Source of the DNA: Marinomonas ostreistagni
GTDB lineage: Bacteria; Pseudomonadota; Gammaproteobacteria; Pseudomonadales; Marinomonadaceae
Length of the DNA stretch: 64,000 bases
Reading direction: 5' to 3'
Assembly (NCBI RefSeq): GCF_016888445.1
Contig: NZ_JAFEKF010000002.1
Coordinates: forward strand, 868,001 to 932,000
Part shown: positions 28,526 to 37,103 of the stretch, piece after piece
How the letters are laid out: every line of letters starts with the position of its first letter
Numbering within the stretch: position 1 is the first letter of the stretch
The notes under the pieces: model-generated
The model's input: only the letters and a program-made list of their open reading frames with translations
Databases searched by the model: none
Told to the model about the DNA's origin: nothing
Program-made: the position numbers and the translations under genes

Positions 28526-29941
28526 TTAACTCTGTTCAAGGCTATCCAGTTGCTCTTGGACGCGCAGACGGAATTTATCTGATAAGCCCTTCACTGAGTA
28601 TGCCAGCACTTCCTCTTCATCAAGCTCAATGATTTCTGGCAAGCTTAGAATAATACGGTTTTGAATATCAGGGACTGTAATCACTTCCTCACTCATGACC
28701 AAGTGATTGTTGGTGTCGGAGTGAGATAGAGCTTTGGCTGATTGCATGATCGGCTCTAAATCGTCTTCATTTAAAGCGTTTTGCTCGTACATTTGCGATG
28801 TCCATTCGTTACCACGATGAAGCCCCATGTGGTAAACAATTTCGGGCGTATCATCATACAGCTCAGTATTCATTAATTGTTTTAGCAATCCTCTAATGAG
28901 CTCAGCGCAGCAGGCAGCATTCATGTACAGATTGTCATCACAGTTCTTAGCTTGGAACAACATCAACACACTATCATCTTGATACTGATGGACTTGTCCA
29001 TTGTAGTACTCGCTGGCCAAGAAGATGGTGCGATACAGTGGAGTGAGTAGGTTGGCGACTTGCAGTGGCGGTAGCGTCTCATTCCACTGTGATAAATGTT
29101 TAAACTGGATGAACAGTACACAAGATTCGCGTTCGGTCTCTTCGATAATGCGCTCGAAGTTAATTTCAAATTGGCCTTCTTCGGAGACCGTTTCTTGCTC
29201 TTCACTACTGTTTCGTGGGGTGCTTAACGGCGCAGAAAGCTCTAGTGTTTGCAGCTTTTTAACATGATAAATAAGCTCCTGAGCTTCCTTGTAAGTGCGC
29301 TTGGGTAGTGGCATATCTGGATTGCCATTGGTGTAAGCTTCGATGGCATCCGTGGCACGACTAATCGGCAACTGCAAACGTCGCAGCAGTAGCAATAGAA
29401 TTAACCCCGTGATCGCTGTGAGGATAATCCCTAAGCCGATCATTAAGTTACTGATATGAGATAGAGTGCTCTGATTAGAGGTTTTGTCGAGTGTGATTAA
29501 CACATGGCCGACGATGTCGTCACGAAAACGAATTGGGGAACTGTAAACTCGGTGTTTTTCGCTTGGGCGCAGTTCGGCTTCACTGGCTGCTTGACTACCA
29601 TTGCGATGGGCTTCAGCGAGCAGCTCGTCTTCTTTGTTGTAAACACGCGCGCTTAAAATGCTGTCGCTCACGACCAATCGATTGAGTAGTACATTTAAGC
29701 TAAGCAGGTCGTTGGTTAAGATCGATTGGGTGGCGTTGAAGGCAGCTTGTGTCGCCAAGCTGCTGCCGAGTACATCCGTCTGTTGATTCAAATAATTATT
29801 AACCGCTGAGGTAACTGAGAACCAAACCGTTGCCAAGGTAATGATTAAGAAGGCTACGTACGCGCTCAGCAAAAGGCTTGCTGAAGAACACTTCTTAAGC
29901 ACTTTGTAGTATCCAGCGGATAATTTCTTCAAGGTGTCCAT
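28526..29941 (-). CDS. AhpA/YtjB-like membrane protein with cyclase-like domain
   Basis: A 471-residue inner-membrane protein. Residues about 20-45 and 165-185 are membrane segments enclosing a periplasmic domain of about 120 residues; a HAMP-like segment and an acidic linker follow, then a cytoplasmic region of about 210 residues that resembles a class III nucleotide cyclase homology domain. The catalytic metal-binding aspartates are not recognisable, so enzymatic activity is doubtful. The homologous E. coli gene ytjB (smp) is likewise divergent from serB. Function is unknown; a sensory or scaffolding role is inferred. Confidence 0.7.
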   Translation of the reverse strand: MDTLKKLSAGYYKVLKKCSSASLLLSAYVAFLIITLATVWFSVTSAVNNYLNQQTDVLGSSLATQAAFNATQSILTNDLLSLNVLLNRLVVSDSILSARVYNKEDELLAEAHRNGSQAASEAELRPSEKHRVYSSPIRFRDDIVGHVLITLDKTSNQSTLSHISNLMIGLGIILTAITGLILLLLLRRLQLPISRATDAIEAYTNGNPDMPLPKRTYKEAQELIYHVKKLQTLELSAPLSTPRNSSEEQETVSEEGQFEINFERIIEETERESCVLFIQFKHLSQWNETLPPLQVANLLTPLYRTIFLASEYYNGQVHQYQDDSVLMLFQAKNCDDNLYMNAACCAELIRGLLKQLMNTELYDDTPEIVYHMGLHRGNEWTSQMYEQNALNEDDLEPIMQSAKALSHSDTNNHLVMSEEVITVPDIQNRIILSLPEIIELDEEEVLAYSVKGLSDKFRLRVQEQLDSLEQS

Positions 29942-30096
29942 CGACGTCCTAATATGCTGTCAGTAGGTATCTGATTGATACGTCATATATTGTTGATTTG
30001 TTGTCGGGTCAATTACAACATTCTTTAGTAAGTAGTTGCAGTTAGCTTCATTGGGGTGATTTGGTATAGTTATATTCCCCATTATTAGGAGTACCT

Positions 30097-31014
30097 ATGT
30101 CTGCTTCGATTACTTTAATTGGCGACCAGCTTGCCAACAGTGAGCGCAAATTATACACCTGGTTTGCTCAGCACCAGCTTGAGGCGCAAAAAAAATTATT
30201 AACTCATCCCCAAGCCGACGTTAGCGTGCAACGTTACGACATTAGCACTCCTCTGGCGGATGGTAAACATAGCCAATACCGTCAAGAGTTGTTAGCCCTT
30301 GCCAACGAAACTGGCGTAGACCATGTGTTGCAAGTGCAATCTCCCTCAACGTCTCAAACGGGCCTTGCGGTCTTTGATATGGACTCGACCTTGATCAAAG
30401 CGGAAGTGATCGATGAGTTAGCGGTGGAAATGGGTATCGGCGCACAAGTCGCGGCCGTTACGGCCAGTGCTATGCGTGGTGAAATTGAGTTCACTGAAAG
30501 CTTTGTACAGCGTTTAGCCTTGCTAGAAGGGTTAAGCAGTGAGGTCATGGATAATGTTTACCAACGTATTGTGCACATGGACGGTATCGCCATTCTGATG
30601 AAAGCATTACACAAATTGGGTTGGAAGACTGCCATCCTATCGGGTGGATTCACATATTTTGCGGATCGTTTACAGCAGGAATATGGCATGACCCACGTGC
30701 ATGCCAATGTGTTGGAGATCGAGGCGGGACGTTTAACAGGTAAGCACATTGGACCGATTGTCGACGCTAAGCGTAAGCAGCAGTTATTGGCGCAATTGAC
30801 TGAGCAGTATCAGTTGCCGGTCTCCCAGACCATTGCTTGCGGTGATGGTGCCAACGATTTATTGATGTTGAATGCAGCGGGATTGGGGGTGGCGCTACAT
30901 GCCAAACCACTGGTGCGTGAACAAGCTCCATGTCCGGTGAATAATCTAGGACTTGATGCGGTATTATATCTACTAGGGCTAAGCTCGGATGACATTCAGG
31001 CACTGGTGTCTTAG
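30097..31014 (+). CDS. serB: Phosphoserine phosphatase
   Basis: A 305-residue HAD phosphatase that releases L-serine in the last step of serine synthesis. Motif I is AVFDMDSTLIKAEVIDELA (nucleophile and acid/base aspartates), motif II ILSGGFTYF, motif III lysine in DAKRKQQLLAQL, and motif IV ACGDGANDLLML. The N-terminal 90 residues are a divergent ACT-like domain, as in gammaproteobacterial SerB. ATG at 30097 is preceded by TTAGGAG. Divergent from the ahpA-like gene. Confidence 0.96.
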   Translation: MSASITLIGDQLANSERKLYTWFAQHQLEAQKKLLTHPQADVSVQRYDISTPLADGKHSQYRQELLALANETGVDHVLQVQSPSTSQTGLAVFDMDSTLIKAEVIDELAVEMGIGAQVAAVTASAMRGEIEFTESFVQRLALLEGLSSEVMDNVYQRIVHMDGIAILMKALHKLGWKTAILSGGFTYFADRLQQEYGMTHVHANVLEIEAGRLTGKHIGPIVDAKRKQQLLAQLTEQYQLPVSQTIACGDGANDLLMLNAAGLGVALHAKPLVREQAPCPVNNLGLDAVLYLLGLSSDDIQALVS

Positions 31015-31038
31015 CTAGCGTATCAATAGCGCTGTTGA

Positions 31039-31065
31039 GCTCAGGCGGCTGATGACCGCCTGAGC
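31039..31065. terminator. Perfect 10-bp inverted repeat between convergent serB and HepT-like genes
   Basis: GCTCAGGCGG-CTGATGA-CCGCCTGAGC. The stem is strong, but neither side has a proper T run, so it may be an imperfect bidirectional terminator or an RNA-stability hairpin. Confidence 0.5.
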
Positions 31066-31068
31066 CAA

Positions 31069-31497
31069 TTAATGGTCAGTGCTATCGAGCCTTGCTAGCC
31101 ATTCTTTTGTTAACACTTCTACCAGTCCATAGCGGCGTAACTGCAGCGCATCCGACAAGACATCGAAATTCTCTTCAAGGTAGTCAAACAGAATTTTCTG
31201 ACGCAGGTCGACCAAGGCCTTAATTTGCTGACCTTGTTCGTAGGTGACATCTTGGTGCTCGATGAGTGCGTCTAACACCTTATCTCGGGTACTGATATCA
31301 ATGGCGTAATGATGCTCCAGCATATAGCGAGCCAGATCGAGCATGGAGGCGATCAGTAGCTGAAAGGTATGCTCGACCGCCATAATTTCATCTTGGCTTA
31401 ATGGCGTCGAGCGTTCTTTTTGACGGTGAGCATCAAGACGCTGAATCATCGCGTGTTGATGCTCATACAGTTGCTGCTCCCAGTTTTTATCTCGCAC
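31069..31497 (-). CDS. HepT-like (DUF86-like) protein with altered active motif
   Basis: A 142-residue all-helical protein. The region from about 40 to 115 resembles HepT/DUF86 proteins, the partners of MNT nucleotidyltransferases in HEPN-MNT toxin-antitoxin pairs. The RNase motif Rx4HxY appears in register as R99-QKIL-F104-D-Y106, so the catalytic histidine is replaced by phenylalanine. No nucleotidyltransferase gene is adjacent. GTG at 31497 is behind GAGG. It is convergent with serB and upstream of none of its neighbours' operons. It could be a domesticated HepT fold or an unrelated helical bundle; the assignment rests on the motif register and helical pattern. Confidence 0.5.
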   Translation of the reverse strand: MRDKNWEQQLYEHQHAMIQRLDAHRQKERSTPLSQDEIMAVEHTFQLLIASMLDLARYMLEHHYAIDISTRDKVLDALIEHQDVTYEQGQQIKALVDLRQKILFDYLEENFDVLSDALQLRRYGLVEVLTKEWLARLDSTDH

Positions 31498-31543
31498 TTT
31501 GCATACCTCGCCATAGTTAAAAGGTGGGTATCTAAAGTGTAGT

Positions 31544-32734
31544 TTAGAAGCTTGTGAATGGGTAAAAGTCGAGCTCAGTTTGTTTGTTAATTTCTGTCAT
31601 AGCAGGGACATGCAAATAACCATCGGTCTGACTCGCGGCAAGCAGCGCGCCAGAGCTTTGTTGATTATGCGGCACTGCAATGCTGTGATCTACATGGACG
31701 CGTAAAAACTCATCACGTGACGCGTTGGCTTTGCGTTCAAAATCACATGCTACTTTAAAAGGCTTAGGCAGGCTCAGTTGCTCGCCAGCAGCTTTAGCAA
31801 GCGCTAAGCGGGCGAATAAGTGGAACGTTACCAAAGTTGAACTCGGGTTCCCAGGTAAGCCTAAGAAGGGCGTGCCATAAGCATTAGCAAACACCAGTGG
31901 TTTACCTGGCTTGATAGCAATCTTCCATAAGTGCAAAGCACCGTGTTTTTCGATGGTGGCTTTAACATGATCTTCTTCGCCGACAGACACACCGCCAGAG
32001 GACAGGATAACATCGCAATGCTGGCTTAACTCACTTAGTGCGGTTTCGGTGGCAGTGATCGAGTCTTTGGCGTGACGAATCATTTCTACCTGATGACCAG
32101 ACTGGGTCACTAAGGCCGCCATTAATGGACCATTAGAGTTATAAATCTGCCCAGCCGACAGTGGTGTCCCAGGTGTTTGTAGCTCATCCCCTGTGGTTAA
32201 AATACCGACTTTAAGGGGCGTGTATACGTCAACATGGGTGACACCAATACTGGCAAGCACGCCAATATCGATGGCCGACAAGCGCTTACCTTGGGTCAAG
32301 ACAAGTGCACCGTTGGCGATATCTTGCCCGGCAGGGCGGATATTGGCGTGGGCTTTAGGTTGCTCTTGAAATACGACCAAATCGCCATCTTGCTGCGTGT
32401 TTTCCTGCATCACGACCGCATCGGCCCCCGCTGGAATTTCGGCGCCGGTAAAAATACGCGCACAAGTACCAGGTTGTAGTGGTGCAGGTGCCACACCTGC
32501 GGCAATACGCTGTGAGATAGGCAAGGCTTGGCTTGTTTCAAGGTCTTGTCGGCGCAGCGCATAACCGTCCATGGCACTGTTATCGGCTGGCGGTACTTGC
32601 ACGCTAGAATGAACCTCTGCGGCTAACACACGCCCTAAGGCCTGCATAAGCTCGATACGTTCAATCGTTGACGCGATCTCTAAGCTGCTTTGGATCTGTT
32701 TTATAGCGTCACGAAAAGGCATTAAGGCTGCCAT
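31544..32734 (-). CDS. moeA: Molybdopterin molybdenumtransferase
   Basis: A 396-residue enzyme that inserts molybdate into adenylated molybdopterin. Domain layout is typical: N-terminal domain with PPADNSAMDGYALR, domain II with ARIFTGAEIPAGADAVVMQE, the MoCF-like domain III with ILTTGDEL, YNSNGPLMAALV and SSGGVSVGEEDHV, and the LPGNPSSTLVTF segment near the C-terminal domain. It is the last gene of the moaA-moaB-moeA operon and starts two bases after the moaB stop. Confidence 0.96.
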   Translation of the reverse strand: MAALMPFRDAIKQIQSSLEIASTIERIELMQALGRVLAAEVHSSVQVPPADNSAMDGYALRRQDLETSQALPISQRIAAGVAPAPLQPGTCARIFTGAEIPAGADAVVMQENTQQDGDLVVFQEQPKAHANIRPAGQDIANGALVLTQGKRLSAIDIGVLASIGVTHVDVYTPLKVGILTTGDELQTPGTPLSAGQIYNSNGPLMAALVTQSGHQVEMIRHAKDSITATETALSELSQHCDVILSSGGVSVGEEDHVKATIEKHGALHLWKIAIKPGKPLVFANAYGTPFLGLPGNPSSTLVTFHLFARLALAKAAGEQLSLPKPFKVACDFERKANASRDEFLRVHVDHSIAVPHNQQSSGALLAASQTDGYLHVPAMTEINKQTELDFYPFTSF

Positions 32735-32736
32735 GA

Positions 32737-33276
32737 TTACACCTCGTGTACAGGCGGTTGGTAAGGTCCTAGTAGCAAGGTAACGAAATTACAAGGGCGA
32801 TGACGCGCATCCAATTGCTCTTTGATGATGCCATTCCAAGCAGTGCGACACGCACCAGTTGAGCCTGGTAAACAGAAAATTAGGGTGTTGTTGGCAAGAC
32901 CTGCCAAAGCGCGCGATTGTACTGTAGAGGTGCCGATTTCTTGGTAAGAGATATGGCGGAATAACTCACCAAAACCATCGACTTCTTTGTCGAGTAGCGG
33001 TGCGATGGCTTCAGGGGTGCTGTCGCGTGAGTAAAACCCCGTACCGCCTGTGATCAAGACGACTTGCGCGCTGTCATCGGCAATCCAGTTTGAGACCACC
33101 GCGCGCATAGCGTAGACATCGTCCTTAACGATCTTACGCTCACCTAATGTGTGCCCCGCTTCTTGTAGCATGCTGATCAATGCATCACCAGAGGTGTCTT
33201 CGGCGAGACCACGGGTATCAGAAACCGTCAGCACATTGATGTTTAAAGGGCGGAAAGGAGTAGGTGTTTTAGCCAT
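32737..33276 (-). CDS. moaB: Molybdenum cofactor biosynthesis protein MoaB
   Basis: A 179-residue MogA/MoaB family protein that adenylates molybdopterin before metal insertion or is structurally related to the enzyme that does. Motifs: NVLTVSDTRGLAEDTSGD, the MoCF signature VVLITGGTGFYSRDSTPEAI and NTLIFCLPGSTGACRTAW. It lies between moaA and moeA. No mogA is seen in the window, so MoaB may perform the adenylyl transfer. Confidence 0.93.
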   Translation of the reverse strand: MAKTPTPFRPLNINVLTVSDTRGLAEDTSGDALISMLQEAGHTLGERKIVKDDVYAMRAVVSNWIADDSAQVVLITGGTGFYSRDSTPEAIAPLLDKEVDGFGELFRHISYQEIGTSTVQSRALAGLANNTLIFCLPGSTGACRTAWNGIIKEQLDARHRPCNFVTLLLGPYQPPVHEV

Positions 33277-33293
33277 GTTAAATCCTATTGTTG

Positions 33294-34289
33294 TTAGCCG
33301 CCGGTGGCGCTCATAAAGCGTAAAATTTGCGGCTCTTCTTCTAAATTAAAATGGTGCTTTTCAGGCTTCAAGGCCAACGATTCGATAATAGACTGGCGCA
33401 GCAGTACATCGTCGTTGGGGTTATCGCGCATGATGGACTTGAGGTCCATTGAATGTTCGTTGCCCAAGCATAATAGTAAACGTCCTTCCGCTGTCAATCG
33501 GACACGGTTACAGGTGCTGCAAAAGTTGTGACTGTGCGGAGAGATGAAGCCTATTTGTTGGCGCTCTCCGGCAATGTCGTAGTAGCGTGATGGGCCGCCT
33601 GTGGAGCGTTCTGAAGCAGACAGCTGCCAATGCTCTGACAGGCGCTCTCTCAGCGTGTCACTGGAGATATACACTTTTGCTCTATCATGATGGCTAATAA
33701 CGCCCAGTGGCATCTCTTCAATAAAGCTGATGTCGGCATTATGGGCCAAGGCGTAGCGCACCAAGTCTTCTACTTCGTCGTCATTGTGGCCACCCAAAAT
33801 TACGGCGTTGAGCTTAATTTGTTGGAATGGCAGGGCACTGACGGTCTCGATACCTCGCAACACTTGATCAAGCTTGTCGCGACGGGTGAGCTCGGCGAAG
33901 CGTTCGCGCTTAAGTGTGTCTAAACTGACATTGATACGGGAAACGCCTGCATTAAAGAGGTCTTGCCCCATTTTTTCTAGCTGCGAGCCGTTGGTGGTGA
34001 TGGTTAATTCATCAAGGCCCGGTAACTTGGCGATTTGCTCAAGGGCTTGTAAGATGTTTTTACGCACTAGGGGTTCACCCCCAGTAATGCGTATTTTACG
34101 GGTGCCAAGTTGTGTAAAAGCGGTGGCGATTTGCACAATTTCTTCGAGCGATAAAATATCGCGTCGAGGCAAAAATTCTACGTCTTCATCCATGCAGTAG
34201 GTGCAACGAAAATCACAACGGTCCGTGACGGAAATTCGCAAATAATCGATGTTTCGACCGAAAGGGTCGATTAGCTTAGAATCTGACAT
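33294..34289 (-). CDS. moaA: GTP 3',8-cyclase (radical SAM)
   Basis: A 331-residue radical-SAM enzyme for the first step of molybdenum cofactor synthesis, converting GTP to the cyclised precursor. The N-terminal cluster motif is CDFRCTYCM (Cx3Cx2C), and the second [4Fe-4S] site uses FCSTCNRVRL with a distal cysteine in LLCLG. The ITGGEPLVR motif is present. The C-terminus ends in a Gly-Gly (SATGG), needed for function in this family. First gene of the operon; moaC, moaD and moaE are not in the window. Confidence 0.96.
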   Translation of the reverse strand: MSDSKLIDPFGRNIDYLRISVTDRCDFRCTYCMDEDVEFLPRRDILSLEEIVQIATAFTQLGTRKIRITGGEPLVRKNILQALEQIAKLPGLDELTITTNGSQLEKMGQDLFNAGVSRINVSLDTLKRERFAELTRRDKLDQVLRGIETVSALPFQQIKLNAVILGGHNDDEVEDLVRYALAHNADISFIEEMPLGVISHHDRAKVYISSDTLRERLSEHWQLSASERSTGGPSRYYDIAGERQQIGFISPHSHNFCSTCNRVRLTAEGRLLLCLGNEHSMDLKSIMRDNPNDDVLLRQSIIESLALKPEKHHFNLEEEPQILRFMSATGG

Positions 34290-34435
34290 GTCATTTGGCC
34301 TCGCTGTAATTTTCTAGTAGAAGCAAAATTGGTTTACAGAGGCATGGTACTCTGTACTGACTGCTCGCCGTGAGGCACTTGCTAAGAGCCATTCTATTGT
34401 ACGGATTGAGCCACTATTGGGATAGGGGAAAAGCA

Positions 34436-35296
34436 GTGCGTAGTGTTATACATAATTTGATCGACTTACTCACTTTGAATCGGGTTTCTGACACTAAATT
34501 TGTCGGTAAGAGTCAAGATTTGGGCTTTCCTAAGGTATTCGGTGGCCAAGTGATCGGTCAGGCGTTAAGTGCTGTGGCACAAACGGTTCCCGAAGGTCGT
34601 GCTCCACATTCGTTACACAGCTATTTTATTCGCCCAGGCGATGCGCAGCAAACCATTGAATACGACGTCGAGGTGATCCGTGATGGCGGCAGTTTTAGTG
34701 TGCGTCGTGTGATTGCCTCGCAAGCACAGCAACCTATTTTGATCATGACGGCTTCGTTTCAAAAGTTTGAGCAAGGCGCCGAGCACCAAATTGCCATGCC
34801 CAATGTACCTGGCCCAGAAAACTTCACCTCTGAGCTTAGCTTATTTCAAAAGCATGCTGATGAAATCCCTGAAAAGATTCGTCACCTACTGACCGCGGAG
34901 CGGCCAATCGAGTATCGCATCGTCGAAAATCAAAATCCTTTTCGACCGCGCCCAGGGTTAGCGCAACGCCACATGTGGATTCGTGCTGTAGCGCCATTGC
35001 CAGACTGCGAGCTGGTGCATCAATGTATGCTTGCCTACACCTCAGACTATGGGTTCTTGGAAACCGCGTTACAACCCCATGGTATTTCCATCGGTCATCC
35101 GAACTTAAATGTTGCGAGCTTAGATCATGCTATCTGGTTTCATCGACCCTTTCGGCTCGATGAGTGGCTACTGTATGTGGCGGATAGTCCATCGGCGAGT
35201 GGGGCGCGTGGTTTAGTGCGTGGGTCTATCTTTGATCGAGATGGGAACTTAGTGGCCTCTACGGCGCAAGAAGGGTTAATGCGTCTTAATACTTAG
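34436..35296 (+). CDS. tesB: Acyl-CoA thioesterase II
   Basis: A 286-residue double-hotdog thioesterase that hydrolyses medium- and long-chain acyl-CoA. The sequence shows SQDLGFPKVFGGQVIGQALSA near the N-terminus, HSLHSYFIRPGD, and in the second hotdog the aspartate in YTSDYGFLETAL and SLDHAIWFHRPFR with the catalytic region. GTG at 34436 is chosen: it gives exactly the E. coli length, and GGGGAAAA lies upstream; the frame continues to 34370. It ends convergently with queG, overlapping by 11 bases. Confidence 0.94.
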   Translation: MRSVIHNLIDLLTLNRVSDTKFVGKSQDLGFPKVFGGQVIGQALSAVAQTVPEGRAPHSLHSYFIRPGDAQQTIEYDVEVIRDGGSFSVRRVIASQAQQPILIMTASFQKFEQGAEHQIAMPNVPGPENFTSELSLFQKHADEIPEKIRHLLTAERPIEYRIVENQNPFRPRPGLAQRHMWIRAVAPLPDCELVHQCMLAYTSDYGFLETALQPHGISIGHPNLNVASLDHAIWFHRPFRLDEWLLYVADSPSASGARGLVRGSIFDRDGNLVASTAQEGLMRLNT

Positions 35297-36365
35297 CGGC
35301 GTGCTGCGCTAGGGCCCACTCAACATGAACGCGTAACTTGTCTGATGCGTTGGGCAACGCTTGGGTCAGACTTTGGATAATGGACTCGCTGGTGGGGGCA
35401 TTACCGAGCGCGATGGCGATATTACGACGCCAATTCTCATAACCGGTTCGGCGAATCGGTGAGCCCGCGGTGTTATTCATGAAGGTGTCTTCATCCCACT
35501 CAAACAGCTCGACAAGATCGGCATGATCTAGATTATGACGCGGTTGGAAGTCAGACTCTTGCGTGTATTTAGCAAACTTGGTCCAAGGACATACAAGCTG
35601 ACAGTCGTCACAGCCAAAAATACGATTGCCCATTTTGCTGCGTAATTCTTCCGGGATGATGCCATCGTATTCAATAGTTAGATAAGAAATACATTTGCTT
35701 GCATCCAATACCCAAGGCGCGACAAAGGCGTCAGTCGGACATTTATCTAAACAGGCAGAGCAGCTGCCACAATGGCGCGACGTTTGCGGTTTGTCGACCG
35801 GCAAAGGTAAGTTGGTGAATACCTCGCCGAGTAGAAACAGACTGCCAGCCTTGGGGGTAAGTAGTAGGGTGTTTTTACCAATCCAGCCCATGCCCGCTTG
35901 TTCGGCGATTTGGCGCTCCAGTACCGGCGCGCTGTCAACAAACGCACGGTAACCATGATCTCCGACCGCTTGTTCGATCCTTTGGGCAAGCTGAGTTAAG
36001 CGTTTACGGATGGTTTTATGATAGTCCCGCCCCAGTGCATAGCGTGCAATGTATGCTTTCTCTGGCGTTTTCAAACGCTTCACTGTCTCCACTGACTCAG
36101 GTAAATAGGACATGCTCAGGCTAAGAATGCGGCGCGTCCCTGTGTGGAGGATGGCGGGCTGAAAACGCAAGTCTTCATGGTTGGCCAAATAATCCATGGT
36201 CCCATGGTAACCTTCGGCTAGCCATTGGTTGAATTGATCGCGGTATTGTTCAAGCTCTGGATCAACAATGCGACAGTCAGAAAAACCAAGCTCTTTGGCC
36301 CACTGTTTGATGTCGTTAGCGAGTTGTTGCAGGGCGTCGGGGGAGTTTAGCTGGTCAGGTAACAC
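35286..36365 (-). CDS. queG: Epoxyqueuosine reductase
   Basis: A 359-residue cobalamin- and iron-sulfur-dependent enzyme that reduces epoxyqueuosine to queuosine in tRNA anticodons. The two [4Fe-4S] clusters are bound by CGSCSACLDKCPTDAF and the later GCDDCQLVCPW set. The catalytic aspartate region is FVDSAPVLERQIAEQAGMGWIGKNT. The GTG at 36365 is the first start after an in-frame TAA; no clear ribosome site is visible. The B12 dependence means cobalamin is used or scavenged in this organism. Confidence 0.94.
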   Translation of the reverse strand: MLPDQLNSPDALQQLANDIKQWAKELGFSDCRIVDPELEQYRDQFNQWLAEGYHGTMDYLANHEDLRFQPAILHTGTRRILSLSMSYLPESVETVKRLKTPEKAYIARYALGRDYHKTIRKRLTQLAQRIEQAVGDHGYRAFVDSAPVLERQIAEQAGMGWIGKNTLLLTPKAGSLFLLGEVFTNLPLPVDKPQTSRHCGSCSACLDKCPTDAFVAPWVLDASKCISYLTIEYDGIIPEELRSKMGNRIFGCDDCQLVCPWTKFAKYTQESDFQPRHNLDHADLVELFEWDEDTFMNNTAGSPIRRTGYENWRRNIAIALGNAPTSESIIQSLTQALPNASDKLRVHVEWALAQHAAKY

Positions 36366-36386
36366 AACAAAGATGCTTTAAAAGTG

Positions 36387-36412
36387 GCCACAGGAAGACA
36401 TGCTCCTGTGGC
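36387..36412 (-). terminator. Hairpin downstream of the 86-residue gene
   Basis: GCCACAGGA/TCCTGTGGC inverted repeat, nine base pairs with an eight-base loop; on the minus strand it is followed by CACTTTT, a weak T tract. Probably ends transcription of the gene at 36421-36681. Confidence 0.5.
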
Positions 36413-36420
36413 AGTATGGA

Positions 36421-36681
36421 TCAGTAAAGATTACTGTCGCCTTTAACCGTGTCTATTAGCAGATTAATAAACAAGCGATCGGCATCGGTATGCTCTTCTT
36501 GGATTTTTAGGGTCGTTTGGCTGGAAACCGCTTCGGCGATTACTTGATAAGCATTCGGCTCGTTAATGTGTTCTTTGGCAATGCGTACCAACTCACCCGC
36601 CAACTCTGGGTCAATCAGCATTTTGCGAAAACAGCGCAAAAATTCATCAATAATTCGTTGTTGATTCAATTCTGAAGCCAT
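36421..36681 (-). CDS. Small conserved-looking protein, function unknown
   Basis: An 86-residue, mainly helical, acidic cytoplasmic protein with no signal, membrane segment or cysteine beyond C17 (FLRCFRKML). A good ribosome site (AAGGAG, eight bases upstream of the ATG) and a downstream hairpin support it as a real gene. I do not recognise the family. Its neighbours are queG (same strand, downstream) and the divergent ilvI promoter region. Confidence 0.6.
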   Translation of the reverse strand: MASELNQQRIIDEFLRCFRKMLIDPELAGELVRIAKEHINEPNAYQVIAEAVSSQTTLKIQEEHTDADRLFINLLIDTVKGDSNLY

Positions 36682-37103
36682 AGCGGAAACTCCTTAGTTC
36701 ATAATTGGGGTATGACACCATGAAAGGCACTCTAGAGCAAGAAGAATGCGATAACGGCGGGGTTTTGGTTGACTCTTTTAGGTTCGCTTGAGACAATGAT
36801 TTTCTGATTGGCAATACCCCGCCGATCGTCTCTTCTAAATGGTGGCCAACAGCCCCTTTCTATACGATTGATTATAGTCGTTACACAAAGTGTTGTGAGT
36901 AGAATGTTTACTTCAGCGCTTCTCCTCGCGAAAAGACGCGGGCAGTGTCAAAACTGCGATTTCTTGCGTTTGAGTGTTCCTTTATTCTAGGCATCTCATT
37001 TGTTTAGCAAACTTCGTTTTATCAACTTTAATCTGAGCTTGGTATGCGGTTACAATAGCTGCACCAAAATAGCAGATAGATGAACACTATAGAGGTTAAC
37101 AAG
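36682..37103 (+). promoter_or_regulatory. ilvIH upstream region with promoter inside an inverted repeat
   Basis: A 420-base gap without a convincing gene. It holds a good sigma-70 promoter, TTGACT (36769-36774), a 17-base spacer and GACAAT (36792-36797). The promoter is flanked by the perfect 9-base inverted repeat CGGCGGGGT (36755-36763) and ACCCCGCCG (36816-36824). Transcription from it would give a leader of about 300 bases. A possible short leader reading frame at 36904-36990 includes SALLLAKRR, but there is no strong attenuator hairpin. Confidence 0.45.

Noticed and set aside
36808..36903. Upstream part of a 60-codon frame opening at TTG before ilvI
   Set aside because: No ribosome site for the TTG, overlaps the inverted repeat; only the 36904-36990 portion was kept as a weak leader-peptide idea.
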